A stretch of 5,239 nucleotides of DNA, from assembly GCA_027443745.1 (NCBI GenBank), contig DAIAZB010000034.1, forward strand, positions 1-5,239, given 5' to 3'. The position numbers were made by a program, and so were the translations under genes. The notes under the pieces were generated by a model. The model was given only the letters and a program-made list of their open reading frames with translations. It searched no databases and was not told the DNA's origin. The DNA is from Thiomonas sp. GTDB taxonomy: Bacteria > Pseudomonadota > Gammaproteobacteria > Burkholderiales > Burkholderiaceae. The number at the start of each line of letters is the position of its first letter. The first letter of the stretch is position 1. Shown in pieces: positions 1-5,239 of the stretch.

Positions 1-5
1 GGGGA

Positions 6-473
6 TCAGTACCCCGCCGGCTTCGCGGCGAGCTTGGGGTCGATTTGCCAGATTTCATCGACCAGCTTGCCGTCACGGTACGTGAGCACATAGCGCACCG
101 GCACGGTGGCCTTGCCCTTGAACACCACGTCGGCGGTCACCGTGGCGCCTTTGGGATTGGCGGCTTCCTGCAGATGGTCGATATCGGCCTTCAGCGGGCC
201 GTTGGCCTTGGTGAACTTGGTCCAGGCTTCCTGGATGTCGGCCATCGACGCATAGCGCCCGTCGAGCGGGCCGCCCACCCATTCGAGCAGCGCATGGGGG
301 CCGTAGCCGGCGGTGATGGCGTCGACATGGCCGGAGGCAATCGCCTCGACATGGGCTTTGGCGGCCTCGGTCGGGGTTTCGGCCCAGGCCGTACTGGCGG
401 CGAAAGCCGCGGTGAACGCCAAGGCGACAGCGGCAAGGTGTGGGGTGCGGCGGCAGGCTTGCAGGATGGTCAT
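6..473 (-). CDS. Small exported protein, NTF2/SnoaL-like, function unknown
   Basis: A 155-residue protein that begins with a clear Sec-type signal peptide: a basic N-terminus (R8, R9), a hydrophobic Ala/Leu-rich core at about residues 13-28, and an A-W-A cleavage motif at 29-31 followed by E-T-P. The mature part of about 124 residues is therefore probably periplasmic. It starts with a helix (about 34-50) and ends in alternating hydrophobic strands (about 110-145, including a V-R-Y-V-L-T-Y strand and an I-W-Q-I-D end). This pattern fits the NTF2/SnoaL-like alpha+beta cone fold, a family used both for small enzymes and for ligand binding. No catalytic residues can be assigned. The ATG at 473 has GGAG six bases upstream, which supports this start. 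It lies 85 bp behind the deformylase gene on the same strand and may be co-transcribed with it. The reading frame is firm. The fold is inferred from pattern only, and no function should be assumed. Confidence 0.75.
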   Translation of the reverse strand: MTILQACRRTPHLAAVALAFTAAFAASTAWAETPTEAAKAHVEAIASGHVDAITAGYGPHALLEWVGGPLDGRYASMADIQEAWTKFTKANGPLKADIDHLQEAANPKGATVTADVVFKGKATVPVRYVLTYRDGKLVDEIWQIDPKLAAKPAGY

Positions 474-558
474 CGGTCACTCCAAGAGGGTTGCGAATAC
501 CTGCATGGACGGCAGGCGCAGCGGTTTATTCCCGGAACCCATCCAAAAGACCAAGCCC

Positions 559-1089
559 TCAATCGGTCGGCAAGTTCGGCACGTCCAGTGCGTCGAGAAA
601 ACCAAAACGGGTGAAGTCGCTCATGCGCATGGGGTAGAGCTTGCCGATGAGGTGGTCGCACTCATGCTGCACCACGCGCGCATGAAAACCATGCACCGTG
701 CGGTCGATGGGCCGGCCATGCTGATCGAAGCCGGTGTAACGGATGCTGGCGTGGCGCGGCACGACGCCACGCAGCCCCGGCACCGACAGGCAACCCTCCC
801 AGCCCTCTTCCTGCGCATCCGACAAGGGTGTGATGCTGGGATTGCACAACACCGTGAACGGCACTTCGGGCGCGTCCGGGTAGCGCACGTTGTGGGTGAA
901 ACCGAAGATCACCACGGCCAGATCGACCCCGATTTGCGGCGCGGCAAGACCGGCGCCATCGGCCGCCTGCATCGTGTCGATCAAGTCCACGACCAGCGCG
1001 TGCAACTCCGGCGTGTCGAACGCCGGCACGGGCGGCGCCACGCGCAGCAGGCGCGCATCGCCCATTTTCAAAATGTCTCGAACAGCCAT
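559..1089 (-). CDS. def: Peptide deformylase (accessory type)
   Basis: Removes the formyl group from the N-terminal formyl-methionine of nascent proteins in the cytoplasm, using a metal ion (usually Fe2+). All three family motifs are present. Counted from the chosen ATG they are [10 protein letters not shown] at 45-54, E-G-C-L-S-V-P at 98-104 with metal ligand Cys100, and Q-H-E-C-D-H at 141-146 with metal ligands His142 and His146 and catalytic Glu143. At 176 residues it has normal length and appears intact. A GTG two codons upstream (1095) would give 178 residues, but it directly abuts the ribosome site AGGAGG (1101-1096), while the ATG at 1089 sits six bases from it, so the ATG is preferred. 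The gene is not next to fmt, the usual partner of the housekeeping def. The sequence, with its R-G-V-V-P-R stretch and R-F-G-F tail, resembles the second deformylase found in many Burkholderiales. That subtype call is from memory of the family; the enzyme assignment is firm. Confidence 0.96.
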   Translation of the reverse strand: MAVRDILKMGDARLLRVAPPVPAFDTPELHALVVDLIDTMQAADGAGLAAPQIGVDLAVVIFGFTHNVRYPDAPEVPFTVLCNPSITPLSDAQEEGWEGCLSVPGLRGVVPRHASIRYTGFDQHGRPIDRTVHGFHARVVQHECDHLIGKLYPMRMSDFTRFGFLDALDVPNLPTD

Positions 1090-1095
1090 GGCCAC

Positions 1096-1101
1096 CCTCC
1101 T
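1096..1101 (-). promoter_or_regulatory. Strong Shine-Dalgarno site of def
   Basis: On the minus strand the sequence reads AGGAGG, then GTGGCC, then ATG. The perfect AGGAGG is six bases from the ATG at 1089 but touches the in-frame GTG at 1095, so it decides the start of def in favour of the ATG. Confidence 0.8.
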
Positions 1102-1168
1102 CGATCGATCCTCGGCATCAGCTTGAGCGCAAACAAGGCGTTGGGTCCCGAAGCTGGATCAACACAGG

Positions 1169-1831
1169 TCAGGCAGGCATCTGCGAGAGCACGGCCATCA
1201 GGTCGGCGAAGCGCTCGCCCTGGACCATCACATGCCCGCGCAAAGCCTGCGCAGCGCGATCCCCATCACCGGCCCGGATGGCGTCGACGACAGCCTGGTG
1301 CTCACTGTAGGACGCCTGCAGACGGCCTTTGACGCGAAGTTGCAGGCGCCGGTAGGGGCGCAAACGGCGATGCAGGGCCTGGGCCTGATCGCACAGGAAA
1401 CCGCTGTGGCTACCGGCGTAGATCAGGTTGTGGAAATGCTCGTTCAGGTGGTAGTAACGGTCGGCATCCGCCGCGTTGCGTGCGGCCTCGCAGGCCGTAT
1501 GAGCCGCCTCGAGCGCGAGCAGCTCGGCAGTCGACATGCGCCGTGCGGCATGCCGGCCGCACATGGCCTCGAGCTCGGCCATGACCTCGAACATCTCGAT
1601 CAGTCGCTGTGGCGAGATCTGGGCCACGGTCGCGCCGCGTCGACGCCGGATGTCAACCATGCCGGCCGAGGCCAACTGCATCAAGGCCTCGCGAACCGGC
1701 GTGCGCGACACTCTGAAACGCTGCGTCAGCTCGGCTTCGTCCAGCGGCGCGCCGGGGGGAAGTTCACCAGTCGCGATGTTTTCTTCAATGGTTTCGCGCA
1801 GGCGATCAGCGAGGGAAATGCTCTTGTCCAT
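1169..1831 (-). CDS. GntR-family (FCD subfamily) transcriptional regulator, candidate regulator of the mdc operon
   Basis: A 220-residue, apparently complete cytoplasmic regulator. Residues about 6-70 form the GntR winged helix-turn-helix, with the hallmark L-T-Q-R-F-x-V-S-R-T-P-V-R-E-A-L run at 35-50 and the wing R-R-R-G-A-T-V-A at 63-70. Residues about 77-210 are an all-helical FCD ligand-binding domain. Its metal-site histidines are visible as H134 (in E-H-F-H), H178 (in S-E-H) and H200 (in R-G-H). The fourth ligand, usually Asp four residues before the first His, is Asn130 here. Extra histidines H128 and H132 crowd this site. FCD regulators commonly bind small carboxylates and often repress a neighbouring catabolic operon. 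Its position, divergent from mdcA with shared palindromes between them, suggests control of malonate use and of its own gene. The classical mdc regulator, MdcR, is LysR-type and this protein is not. No Shine-Dalgarno is seen before the ATG, but an in-frame stop shortly upstream and the HTH position leave no better start. Family is certain; the malonate role is inferred. Confidence 0.93.
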   Translation of the reverse strand: MDKSISLADRLRETIEENIATGELPPGAPLDEAELTQRFRVSRTPVREALMQLASAGMVDIRRRRGATVAQISPQRLIEMFEVMAELEAMCGRHAARRMSTAELLALEAAHTACEAARNAADADRYYHLNEHFHNLIYAGSHSGFLCDQAQALHRRLRPYRRLQLRVKGRLQASYSEHQAVVDAIRAGDGDRAAQALRGHVMVQGERFADLMAVLSQMPA

Positions 1832-1899
1832 GGGTTGGAATGCTAGCGGGATTGCCCATCATGACGGCAAGGCGCCGCCCGTTGTGTTCTGGAAAACCC

Positions 1900-1914
1900 T
1901 GTATTGCGGATACA
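1900..1914. promoter_or_regulatory. Candidate operator 1: TGTAT-N5-ATACA
   Basis: A perfect 5-bp inverted repeat with a 5-bp spacer, containing the GT...AC core common to operators of GntR proteins. The right half continues as TACAAGA (1911-1917), the reverse complement of TCTTGTA, which is the half-site I recall for the GntR-type malonate regulator MatR of Rhizobium. Its centre is about 76 bp from the regulator start and 92 bp from the mdcA start. Confidence 0.5.
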
Positions 1915-1929
1915 AGAATTCCAACAAAG

Positions 1930-1954
1930 AATACAAAACAGCCTTTTTTGTATT
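1930..1954. promoter_or_regulatory. Candidate operator 2: AATACAAAA-N7-TTTTGTATT
   Basis: A perfect 9-bp inverted repeat with a 7-bp spacer. Each arm carries the same ATACA/TGTAT half-site as the neighbouring repeat, in the opposite (everted) orientation. The ATACA at 1931 lies 21 bp, two helical turns, from the ATACA at 1910, so a dimeric or tetrameric regulator could contact both from one face. It is centred about 57 bp before mdcA. Base composition alone could produce part of this, since the stretch is AT-rich. Confidence 0.5.
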
Positions 1955-1998
1955 TTTACGGACCAGAACCTTTGGAACCCACCCCCGCATCCACCCCC

Positions 1999-3642
1999 AT
2001 GGACCGCCAAGCCACGGCGTGGAACACCCGGCGCGCGGAGAAGATGCGGCGAATGAACGCCGTCGCGCATCTGGCGCGCGGCTGCCTCCTGCCCGCGGAG
2101 CGCATGGTGGAGGCCCTGGAGTTGCTGTTGATGCCCGGCGATCGCGTGGCGCTCGAAGGCAACAACCAGAAGCAGGCCGACTTCCTCTCGCGCAGCCTGG
2201 CACAGGTCGATGCCCGCCGCGTGCACGATCTGCACCTCTTGATTTCGAGCATCAGCCGGCCCGAGCATCTGTCGCTGTTCGAGACCGGTGTCGCGCGACG
2301 GGTGGATTTCGCGTTTGCCGGGCCGCAGAGTTTGCGCGTGGCCCAACTGCTGGAGGACGGCAAGCTGGAGATCGGCGCGATTCACACCTATGTCGAGCTT
2401 TACGCGCGGATGTTCATCGACCTGACCCCGCAAGTTGCGCTGGTTTGCGCCGAAAAGGCCGACGCGCAGGGCAATCTCTACACCGGGCCGAACACCGAGG
2501 ACACACCCACCATTGTCGAGGCCACCGCATTCCGGCAGGGCATCGTCATTGCCCAGGTCAATGAATGGGTCGACGAGCTGCCACGGGTCGACATTCCAGG
2601 CTCCTGGATCGATTTCGTGGTCGTTGCGGACCGACCCTTCGCCATCGAGCCGCTGTTCACGCGAGATCCGCGCCACATCACCGATCTGCAGGTGCTGATG
2701 GGGATGATGGCCATCCGCGGCATCTACGAGCGCTACCAGGTGACCTCGCTGAACCACGGCATAGGCTACGACACAGCGGCGATCGAATTGCTGCTGCCGA
2801 CCTATGCCGAGTCACTCGGGCTGAAGGGAAAGATCTGCCGCAACTGGGCGCTCAACCCGCACCCCACGCTGATTCCGGCGATCGAGAGCGGCTGGGCCGA
2901 AAGCGTGCATTGCTTCGGCAGCGAAGTGGGTATGGAGAACTACGTTGCCGCCCGTTCCGACGTGTTCTTCATCGGTCGCGATGGCTCGATGCGCTCCAAC
3001 CGGGTGCTGTGCCAACTGGCGGGGCAGTATGGGGTGGACCTGTTCATCGGCTCGACCTTGCAGATGGACGCCGACGCCCATTCCTCGACCGTGACGCTGG
3101 GCCGATTGACCGGCTTCGGGGGCGCCCCGAACATGGGGCATGACCCGCGCGGCCGCCGCCACCCCACTCCCGCCTGGCTCTCGCTGATCACCGCCGACGC
3201 CCCGGTTGTCCGGGGGCGCAAGTTGGTGGTGCAAATGGTGGAGACCTACCAGAAGGGCGGTGTGCCGGCGCTGGTGGATTCGCTCGACGCCGTCGCGGTC
3301 GGTGACAAGAGCGGCATGCCGATCGCGCCGATCATGATCTACGGCGATGACGTCACCCATGTGGTGACCGAAGAAGGCATCGCCTATCTGTACAAGGCGC
3401 AGGGCCAGGAGGAGCGCCGTGCCGCGCTGGCCGCGATAGCCGGCGTCACGCCCATCGGCCAGCGCTCGGATGCGGCCGTGGCGCGCAACCTTCATGCGCG
3501 CGTCATCGTCGCCTATCCCGCCGACCTCGGCGTCAGCCCGCTGCAGGCCAAGCGTTCCCTGCTTGCGGCGCGCAGCATCGAGGACCTGGTGGACTGGTCG
3601 GGCGGGCTGTATCAACCGCCTTCACGGTTTCGAAGCTGGTGA
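1999..3642 (+). CDS. mdcA: Malonate decarboxylase alpha subunit (acetyl-S-ACP:malonate ACP transferase)
   Basis: Transfers the acyl-carrier subunit MdcC from acetate to malonate, giving malonyl-S-ACP and free acetate. This is the first step of the malonate decarboxylase cycle in the cytoplasm. The 547 residues match the usual length of about 550 and appear intact from the N-terminal W-N-T-R-R motif to the C-terminal R-F-R-S-W. Recognisable MdcA blocks are E-G-N-N-Q-K-Q-A-D-F-L at 53-63, F-A-G-P-Q-S-L at 106-112, N-L-Y-T-G-P at 159-164, D-E-L-P-R-V-D-I-P at 192-200, I-E-P-L-F-T-R-D-P-R-H at 216-226, K-I-C-R-N-W at 278-283, G-G-A-P-N-M-G-H-D-P-R-G-R-R-H at 374-388 and V-T-E-E-G-I-A-Y-L at 456-464. 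The frame is open for 53 more codons upstream (from 1840), but that stretch is AT-rich promoter DNA and homologues start at the chosen Met. Oddly, there is no Shine-Dalgarno before this ATG. The gene ends just ahead of mdcB, so the two are co-translated. Confidence 0.96.
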   Translation: MDRQATAWNTRRAEKMRRMNAVAHLARGCLLPAERMVEALELLLMPGDRVALEGNNQKQADFLSRSLAQVDARRVHDLHLLISSISRPEHLSLFETGVARRVDFAFAGPQSLRVAQLLEDGKLEIGAIHTYVELYARMFIDLTPQVALVCAEKADAQGNLYTGPNTEDTPTIVEATAFRQGIVIAQVNEWVDELPRVDIPGSWIDFVVVADRPFAIEPLFTRDPRHITDLQVLMGMMAIRGIYERYQVTSLNHGIGYDTAAIELLLPTYAESLGLKGKICRNWALNPHPTLIPAIESGWAESVHCFGSEVGMENYVAARSDVFFIGRDGSMRSNRVLCQLAGQYGVDLFIGSTLQMDADAHSSTVTLGRLTGFGGAPNMGHDPRGRRHPTPAWLSLITADAPVVRGRKLVVQMVETYQKGGVPALVDSLDAVAVGDKSGMPIAPIMIYGDDVTHVVTEEGIAYLYKAQGQEERRAALAAIAGVTPIGQRSDAAVARNLHARVIVAYPADLGVSPLQAKRSLLAARSIEDLVDWSGGLYQPPSRFRSW

Positions 3643-3644
3643 GG
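3641..3644 (+). promoter_or_regulatory. Shine-Dalgarno site of mdcB, embedded at the mdcA stop codon
   Basis: GAGG shares bases with the mdcA stop codon (TGA, 3640-3642) and is six bases before the ATG at 3651. It supports that ATG over the GTG at 3639, and it would couple mdcB translation to ribosomes ending on mdcA. Confidence 0.55.
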
Positions 3645-3650
3645 CTGCGC

Positions 3651-4523
3651 ATGCTCGCGTTATCGCCAAGCCCATGCCCGGCGCCGCGTGCCGTCTCGGC
3701 CGAAGACTGGGCGGAGCGTGCGGTTCAGGCTCTGCGCGACGAAGCCCTCCTGACGCCCAAGCCGGCCCTGGTGGACAGGCGCGGCAGCGGCGCCCACCAT
3801 GACCTGGACCTTGCGCGCATGCTGCGCTCGGCGGAGGCGCTACGCCTGCCTTTCACCCAGATGGCACGCGCCGCACAGGCGGCCAGGCCCTCGTCCGCGC
3901 TGCGCACGCAACTGGCCTGGATCGGGCGCAGTGCCGAACAGCGCATGTTGATGGCCACCGGCGGGGCGAACGCCCATCGCGGAGCCATCTGGGCACTGGG
4001 TTTGCTCGTCGCGGCCGCGGCGCTGCACGGCGAGCAGGATGTCGATGCCGAGCGGCTGACATCGACTGCGGCAGCCATTGCGCGCCACCCCGATCACAAC
4101 GCTGTCGACACCGACACGCATGGCGTGCGCGTCGGTCGCCGTTATGGCGTGGGGGGTGCGAAGGCCGAGGCCTGCGACGGTTTTCCTCATGCCCTGCTGC
4201 TCGGACTGCCGCGCTTGCGCCAAGCCAGAGCCAGCGGCTGCAGCGAGCCACACGCCAGGCTCGACGCCTTGCTGGCGATCATGTCCAGACTCGCCGACAC
4301 CTGCTTGCTGCACCGCGCCGGACTCACGGCGCTGGCGACGGCGCAGCGCGGCGCCCTGTCGGTGCTCGACCTCGGCGGCAGCGGCACGACGCGCGGCATG
4401 CAAGCCCTGATGCGGCTCGACCGCGAGTTGGTGATGCTGCATGCGTCGCCCGGTGGCAGTGCCGACCTTCTGGCCGTCACTCTTTTCCTCGATGGCGCCG
4501 CGCCTTGGCCTGCCTGTGCCTGA
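3651..4523 (+). CDS. mdcB: Triphosphoribosyl-dephospho-CoA synthase
   Basis: Makes 2'-(5''-triphosphoribosyl)-3'-dephospho-CoA from ATP and dephospho-CoA, releasing adenine. This is the precursor of the prosthetic group that MdcG then attaches to MdcC. It belongs to the CitG/MdcB family. At 290 residues it has normal length, with the family blocks in order: P-K-P-A-L-V-D-R-R-G-S-G-A-H-H-D at 36-51, G-G-A-N-A-H-R-G-A at 104-112, G-G-A-K-A-E-A-C-D-G-F-P at 168-179, D-T-C-L-L-H-R-A-G at 216-224 and P-G-G-S-A-D-L-L-A at 267-275. The second block normally reads N-T-H-(K/R)-G; here the Thr is Ala108. The start is slightly uncertain: GTG at 3639 overlaps the mdcA stop as GTGA and would add four residues, while ATG at 3651 has a well-placed GAGG. 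Position between mdcA and mdcC is as in Pseudomonas and Acinetobacter, unlike Klebsiella. Confidence 0.94.
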   Translation: MLALSPSPCPAPRAVSAEDWAERAVQALRDEALLTPKPALVDRRGSGAHHDLDLARMLRSAEALRLPFTQMARAAQAARPSSALRTQLAWIGRSAEQRMLMATGGANAHRGAIWALGLLVAAAALHGEQDVDAERLTSTAAAIARHPDHNAVDTDTHGVRVGRRYGVGGAKAEACDGFPHALLLGLPRLRQARASGCSEPHARLDALLAIMSRLADTCLLHRAGLTALATAQRGALSVLDLGGSGTTRGMQALMRLDRELVMLHASPGGSADLLAVTLFLDGAAPWPACA

Positions 4524-4541
4524 TGCAACCCGGAGCCGACC

Positions 4542-4835
4542 ATGGAAACGCTCGACTTTGAATTCGCCGCCAGCCAGCCGACGCGCCGACGCGCGCACAT
4601 CGGCGTGGTCGGCTCAGGGGATCTGGAGGTCCTGATCGAACCCGCCGCCGAGGCGATGGCGCGGGTCAAGGTTCGCACCAGCGTGGACGGTTACGCGCCG
4701 ATCTGGCAACGCGTGCTGGAGCGCTTCTTCGCCCGTCATCCCTGGGCCGTGCGGGTCGAGATCAACGATTTCGGCGCCACCCCCGGGGTCGTGGCCTTGC
4801 GCCTGGAGCAGGCGCTGGAGGCCAGCCAGGCATGA
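4542..4835 (+). CDS. mdcC: Malonate decarboxylase delta subunit (acyl-carrier protein)
   Basis: The small carrier protein of the complex, 97 residues, of normal length. It holds the acetyl or malonyl group as a thioester on a phosphoribosyl-dephospho-CoA arm. The arm is attached to a serine in a V-V-G-S-G-D-L-E-V motif. Here this is residues 22-30, with Ser25 the attachment residue, the same number as the serine known from the Klebsiella protein. Further family features are the T-S-V-D-G-Y run at 46-51 and V-E-I-N-D-F-G-A-T-P-G at 72-82. The ATG at 4542 has GGAG six bases upstream and begins 18 bp after mdcB. The stop codon overlaps the next start as ATGA, so mdcD is likely translated by re-initiation or tight coupling, suiting subunits needed in fixed proportion. 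Confidence 0.96.
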   Translation: METLDFEFAASQPTRRRAHIGVVGSGDLEVLIEPAAEAMARVKVRTSVDGYAPIWQRVLERFFARHPWAVRVEINDFGATPGVVALRLEQALEASQA

Positions 4836-5239
4836 ACACTCTCCGCAATGCGCAGAGCTTCATCGAACTCGGCGGCCGCGAGCGCGCCCGGATGGTTCTC
4901 GATCCAGGCGGCCAGCGCGAGTTGCTCGGGCCGTTCGATCGGCTGATGTCGCCCTGGCTCGCGCGCCAGGGGATCGTGCCCCAATCCGACGACGGGGTCG
5001 TCATCGTCAAAGGCACGCTCGACGGCCATGCCGCAGTCGTGCTGGCCGTCGAGAGTGGGTTCCAGGGCGGGAGCATCGGCGAAGTGTCGGGCGCCAAGAT
5101 CGCGGGAACGCTTGAACTGGCTTTGCGCGACTGCGAGGCTGGCCGGCCCGTCTGGCCCATCCTGCTGCTGGAGACCGGCGGCGTGCGCCTGCAAGAGGCC
5201 AATCTCGGCCTGGCCGCGATCGCCGAGATCCAGTCGGCC
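4832..5239 (+). CDS. mdcD: Malonate decarboxylase beta subunit, N-terminal part (cut by window end)
   Basis: The first 136 codons of an open frame that runs off the window edge; the full family protein is roughly 280-300 residues. With the gamma subunit MdcE it forms the carboxyltransferase-like decarboxylase, which removes CO2 from malonyl-S-MdcC and leaves acetyl-S-MdcC. Recognisable stretches are N-A-Q-S-F-I-E-L at 6-13, D-P-G-G at 24-27, F-Q-G-G-S-I-G-E-V-S-G-A-K-I-A-G at 77-92 and L-L-L-E-T-G-G-V-R-L-Q-E-A-N at 111-124. The glycine-rich segments match the crotonase-type oxyanion-hole regions of this family. The ATG overlaps the mdcC stop by four bases (ATGA), with a GGAGG ten bases upstream inside mdcC. 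mdcE, mdcG and mdcH and a malonate transporter are expected beyond the edge, but cannot be seen. Confidence 0.95.
   Translation, partial: MNTLRNAQSFIELGGRERARMVLDPGGQRELLGPFDRLMSPWLARQGIVPQSDDGVVIVKGTLDGHAAVVLAVESGFQGGSIGEVSGAKIAGTLELALRDCEAGRPVWPILLLETGGVRLQEANLGLAAIAEIQSA

Larger units (their letters stand above)
1832..1998. promoter_or_regulatory. Divergent promoter/operator region between the GntR regulator and mdcA
   Basis: These 167 bp separate the two divergent start codons and must hold the promoters of both genes. The middle (about 1880-1960) is distinctly AT-rich against the GC-rich surroundings, as expected for promoters. One weak rightward sigma-70-like pair is TTGCGG (1904-1909), a 17-bp spacer and AAGAAT (1927-1932). 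If used, transcription would start near 1940, the first palindrome would overlap the -35 and the second would cover the start site, which is a plausible layout for repression. No leftward promoter stands out. The last 21 bases before mdcA are C-rich and contain no purine-rich ribosome site. An open reading frame continues upstream of mdcA through this region, but it lacks the character of mdcA and is taken as non-coding. Confidence 0.7.

Noticed and set aside
500..516. Short inverted repeat CCTGC / GCAGG between def and the small exported gene
   Set aside because: A 5-bp stem without a following T-run on either strand is not a credible terminator.
1103..1110. GATCGATC palindrome just upstream of the def ribosome site
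   Set aside because: An 8-bp self-complementary word with no partner copy and no link to a known factor; probably chance.
313..1332. Long rightward open frame of 339 codons opposite def and the flanking genes
   Set aside because: It is an antisense shadow of three recognisable leftward genes in GC-rich DNA; its sequence is low-complexity, rich in Arg, His and Ala, with no family motifs.
1834..1925. 8-bp inverted repeat GTTGGAAT / ATTCCAAC, arms 76 bp apart
   Set aside because: A match of this length at this distance is expected by chance fairly often in a region this size.
1923..1931. A-rich AACAAAGAA resembling the Hfq/Crc catabolite-repression motif AANAANAA
   Set aside because: It lies about 70 bp from the mdcA start, not at the ribosome site, and the likely host is not a pseudomonad.
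1930..1957. Reading the 9-bp inverted repeat plus trailing T-run as a rho-independent terminator or attenuator in the mdcA leader
   Set aside because: The stem is nearly all A-T pairs and would be too weak; a DNA operator explains it better.
1840..1998. In-frame 53-codon upstream extension of mdcA, starting at ATG 1840
   Set aside because: It runs through the AT-rich operator region, its residues look unlike an MdcA N-terminus, and homologues begin near the Met at 1999.
1536..2564. Rightward open frame of 342 codons across the regulator and mdcA start, and similar long frames opposite mdcA (1843-2757, 2812-3615) and mdcB (3840-4598)
   Set aside because: All overlap confidently identified genes, lack motifs and are typical high-GC shadow frames.

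Overview
The window is GC-rich (clearly above 60% by eye) chromosomal DNA from a proteobacterium. The best guess is a betaproteobacterium of the order Burkholderiales: the malonate decarboxylase proteins, the deformylase subtype and the gene order are all of the kind found there. The species cannot be named from sequence alone.

The left third (1-1831) carries three genes, all read leftward. In order of transcription they are a GntR/FCD-family regulator (1831-1169), an accessory peptide deformylase (1089-559) and a small exported protein with an NTF2/SnoaL-like look (473-6). The gaps of 79 and 85 bp hold no convincing terminator, so read-through is possible but not shown.

The right two thirds (1999-5239) hold the start of a rightward malonate decarboxylase operon in the order mdcA-mdcB-mdcC-mdcD, with mdcD cut by the window edge. 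MdcA transfers the acyl-carrier protein from acetate to malonate. MdcC is that carrier protein. MdcB makes the unusual triphosphoribosyl-dephospho-CoA precursor of its prosthetic group. MdcD, with MdcE expected downstream, decarboxylates malonyl-ACP and regenerates acetyl-ACP. The net reaction is malonate to acetate plus CO2. The genes are packed for coupled translation: mdcA stops 8 nt before the chosen mdcB start (or overlaps a GTG alternative), mdcB and mdcC are 18 bp apart, and mdcC and mdcD overlap by ATGA. The order A-B-C-D matches the Pseudomonas/Acinetobacter type rather than the Klebsiella type, where mdcB lies later.

Between the regulator and mdcA lies a 167-bp divergent intergenic region with a local AT-rich island (about 1880-1960). 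It contains two perfect inverted repeats sharing the half-site TGTAT/ATACA. They are good candidates for operators of the divergent GntR regulator, which would make it a malonate-responsive controller replacing the LysR-type MdcR of the classical systems. Neither flanking gene has a recognisable Shine-Dalgarno sequence, whereas all the other genes do.

The core system (malonate decarboxylase) is known. I see no new enzymatic system here. The most useful new material is the regulator/operator arrangement.
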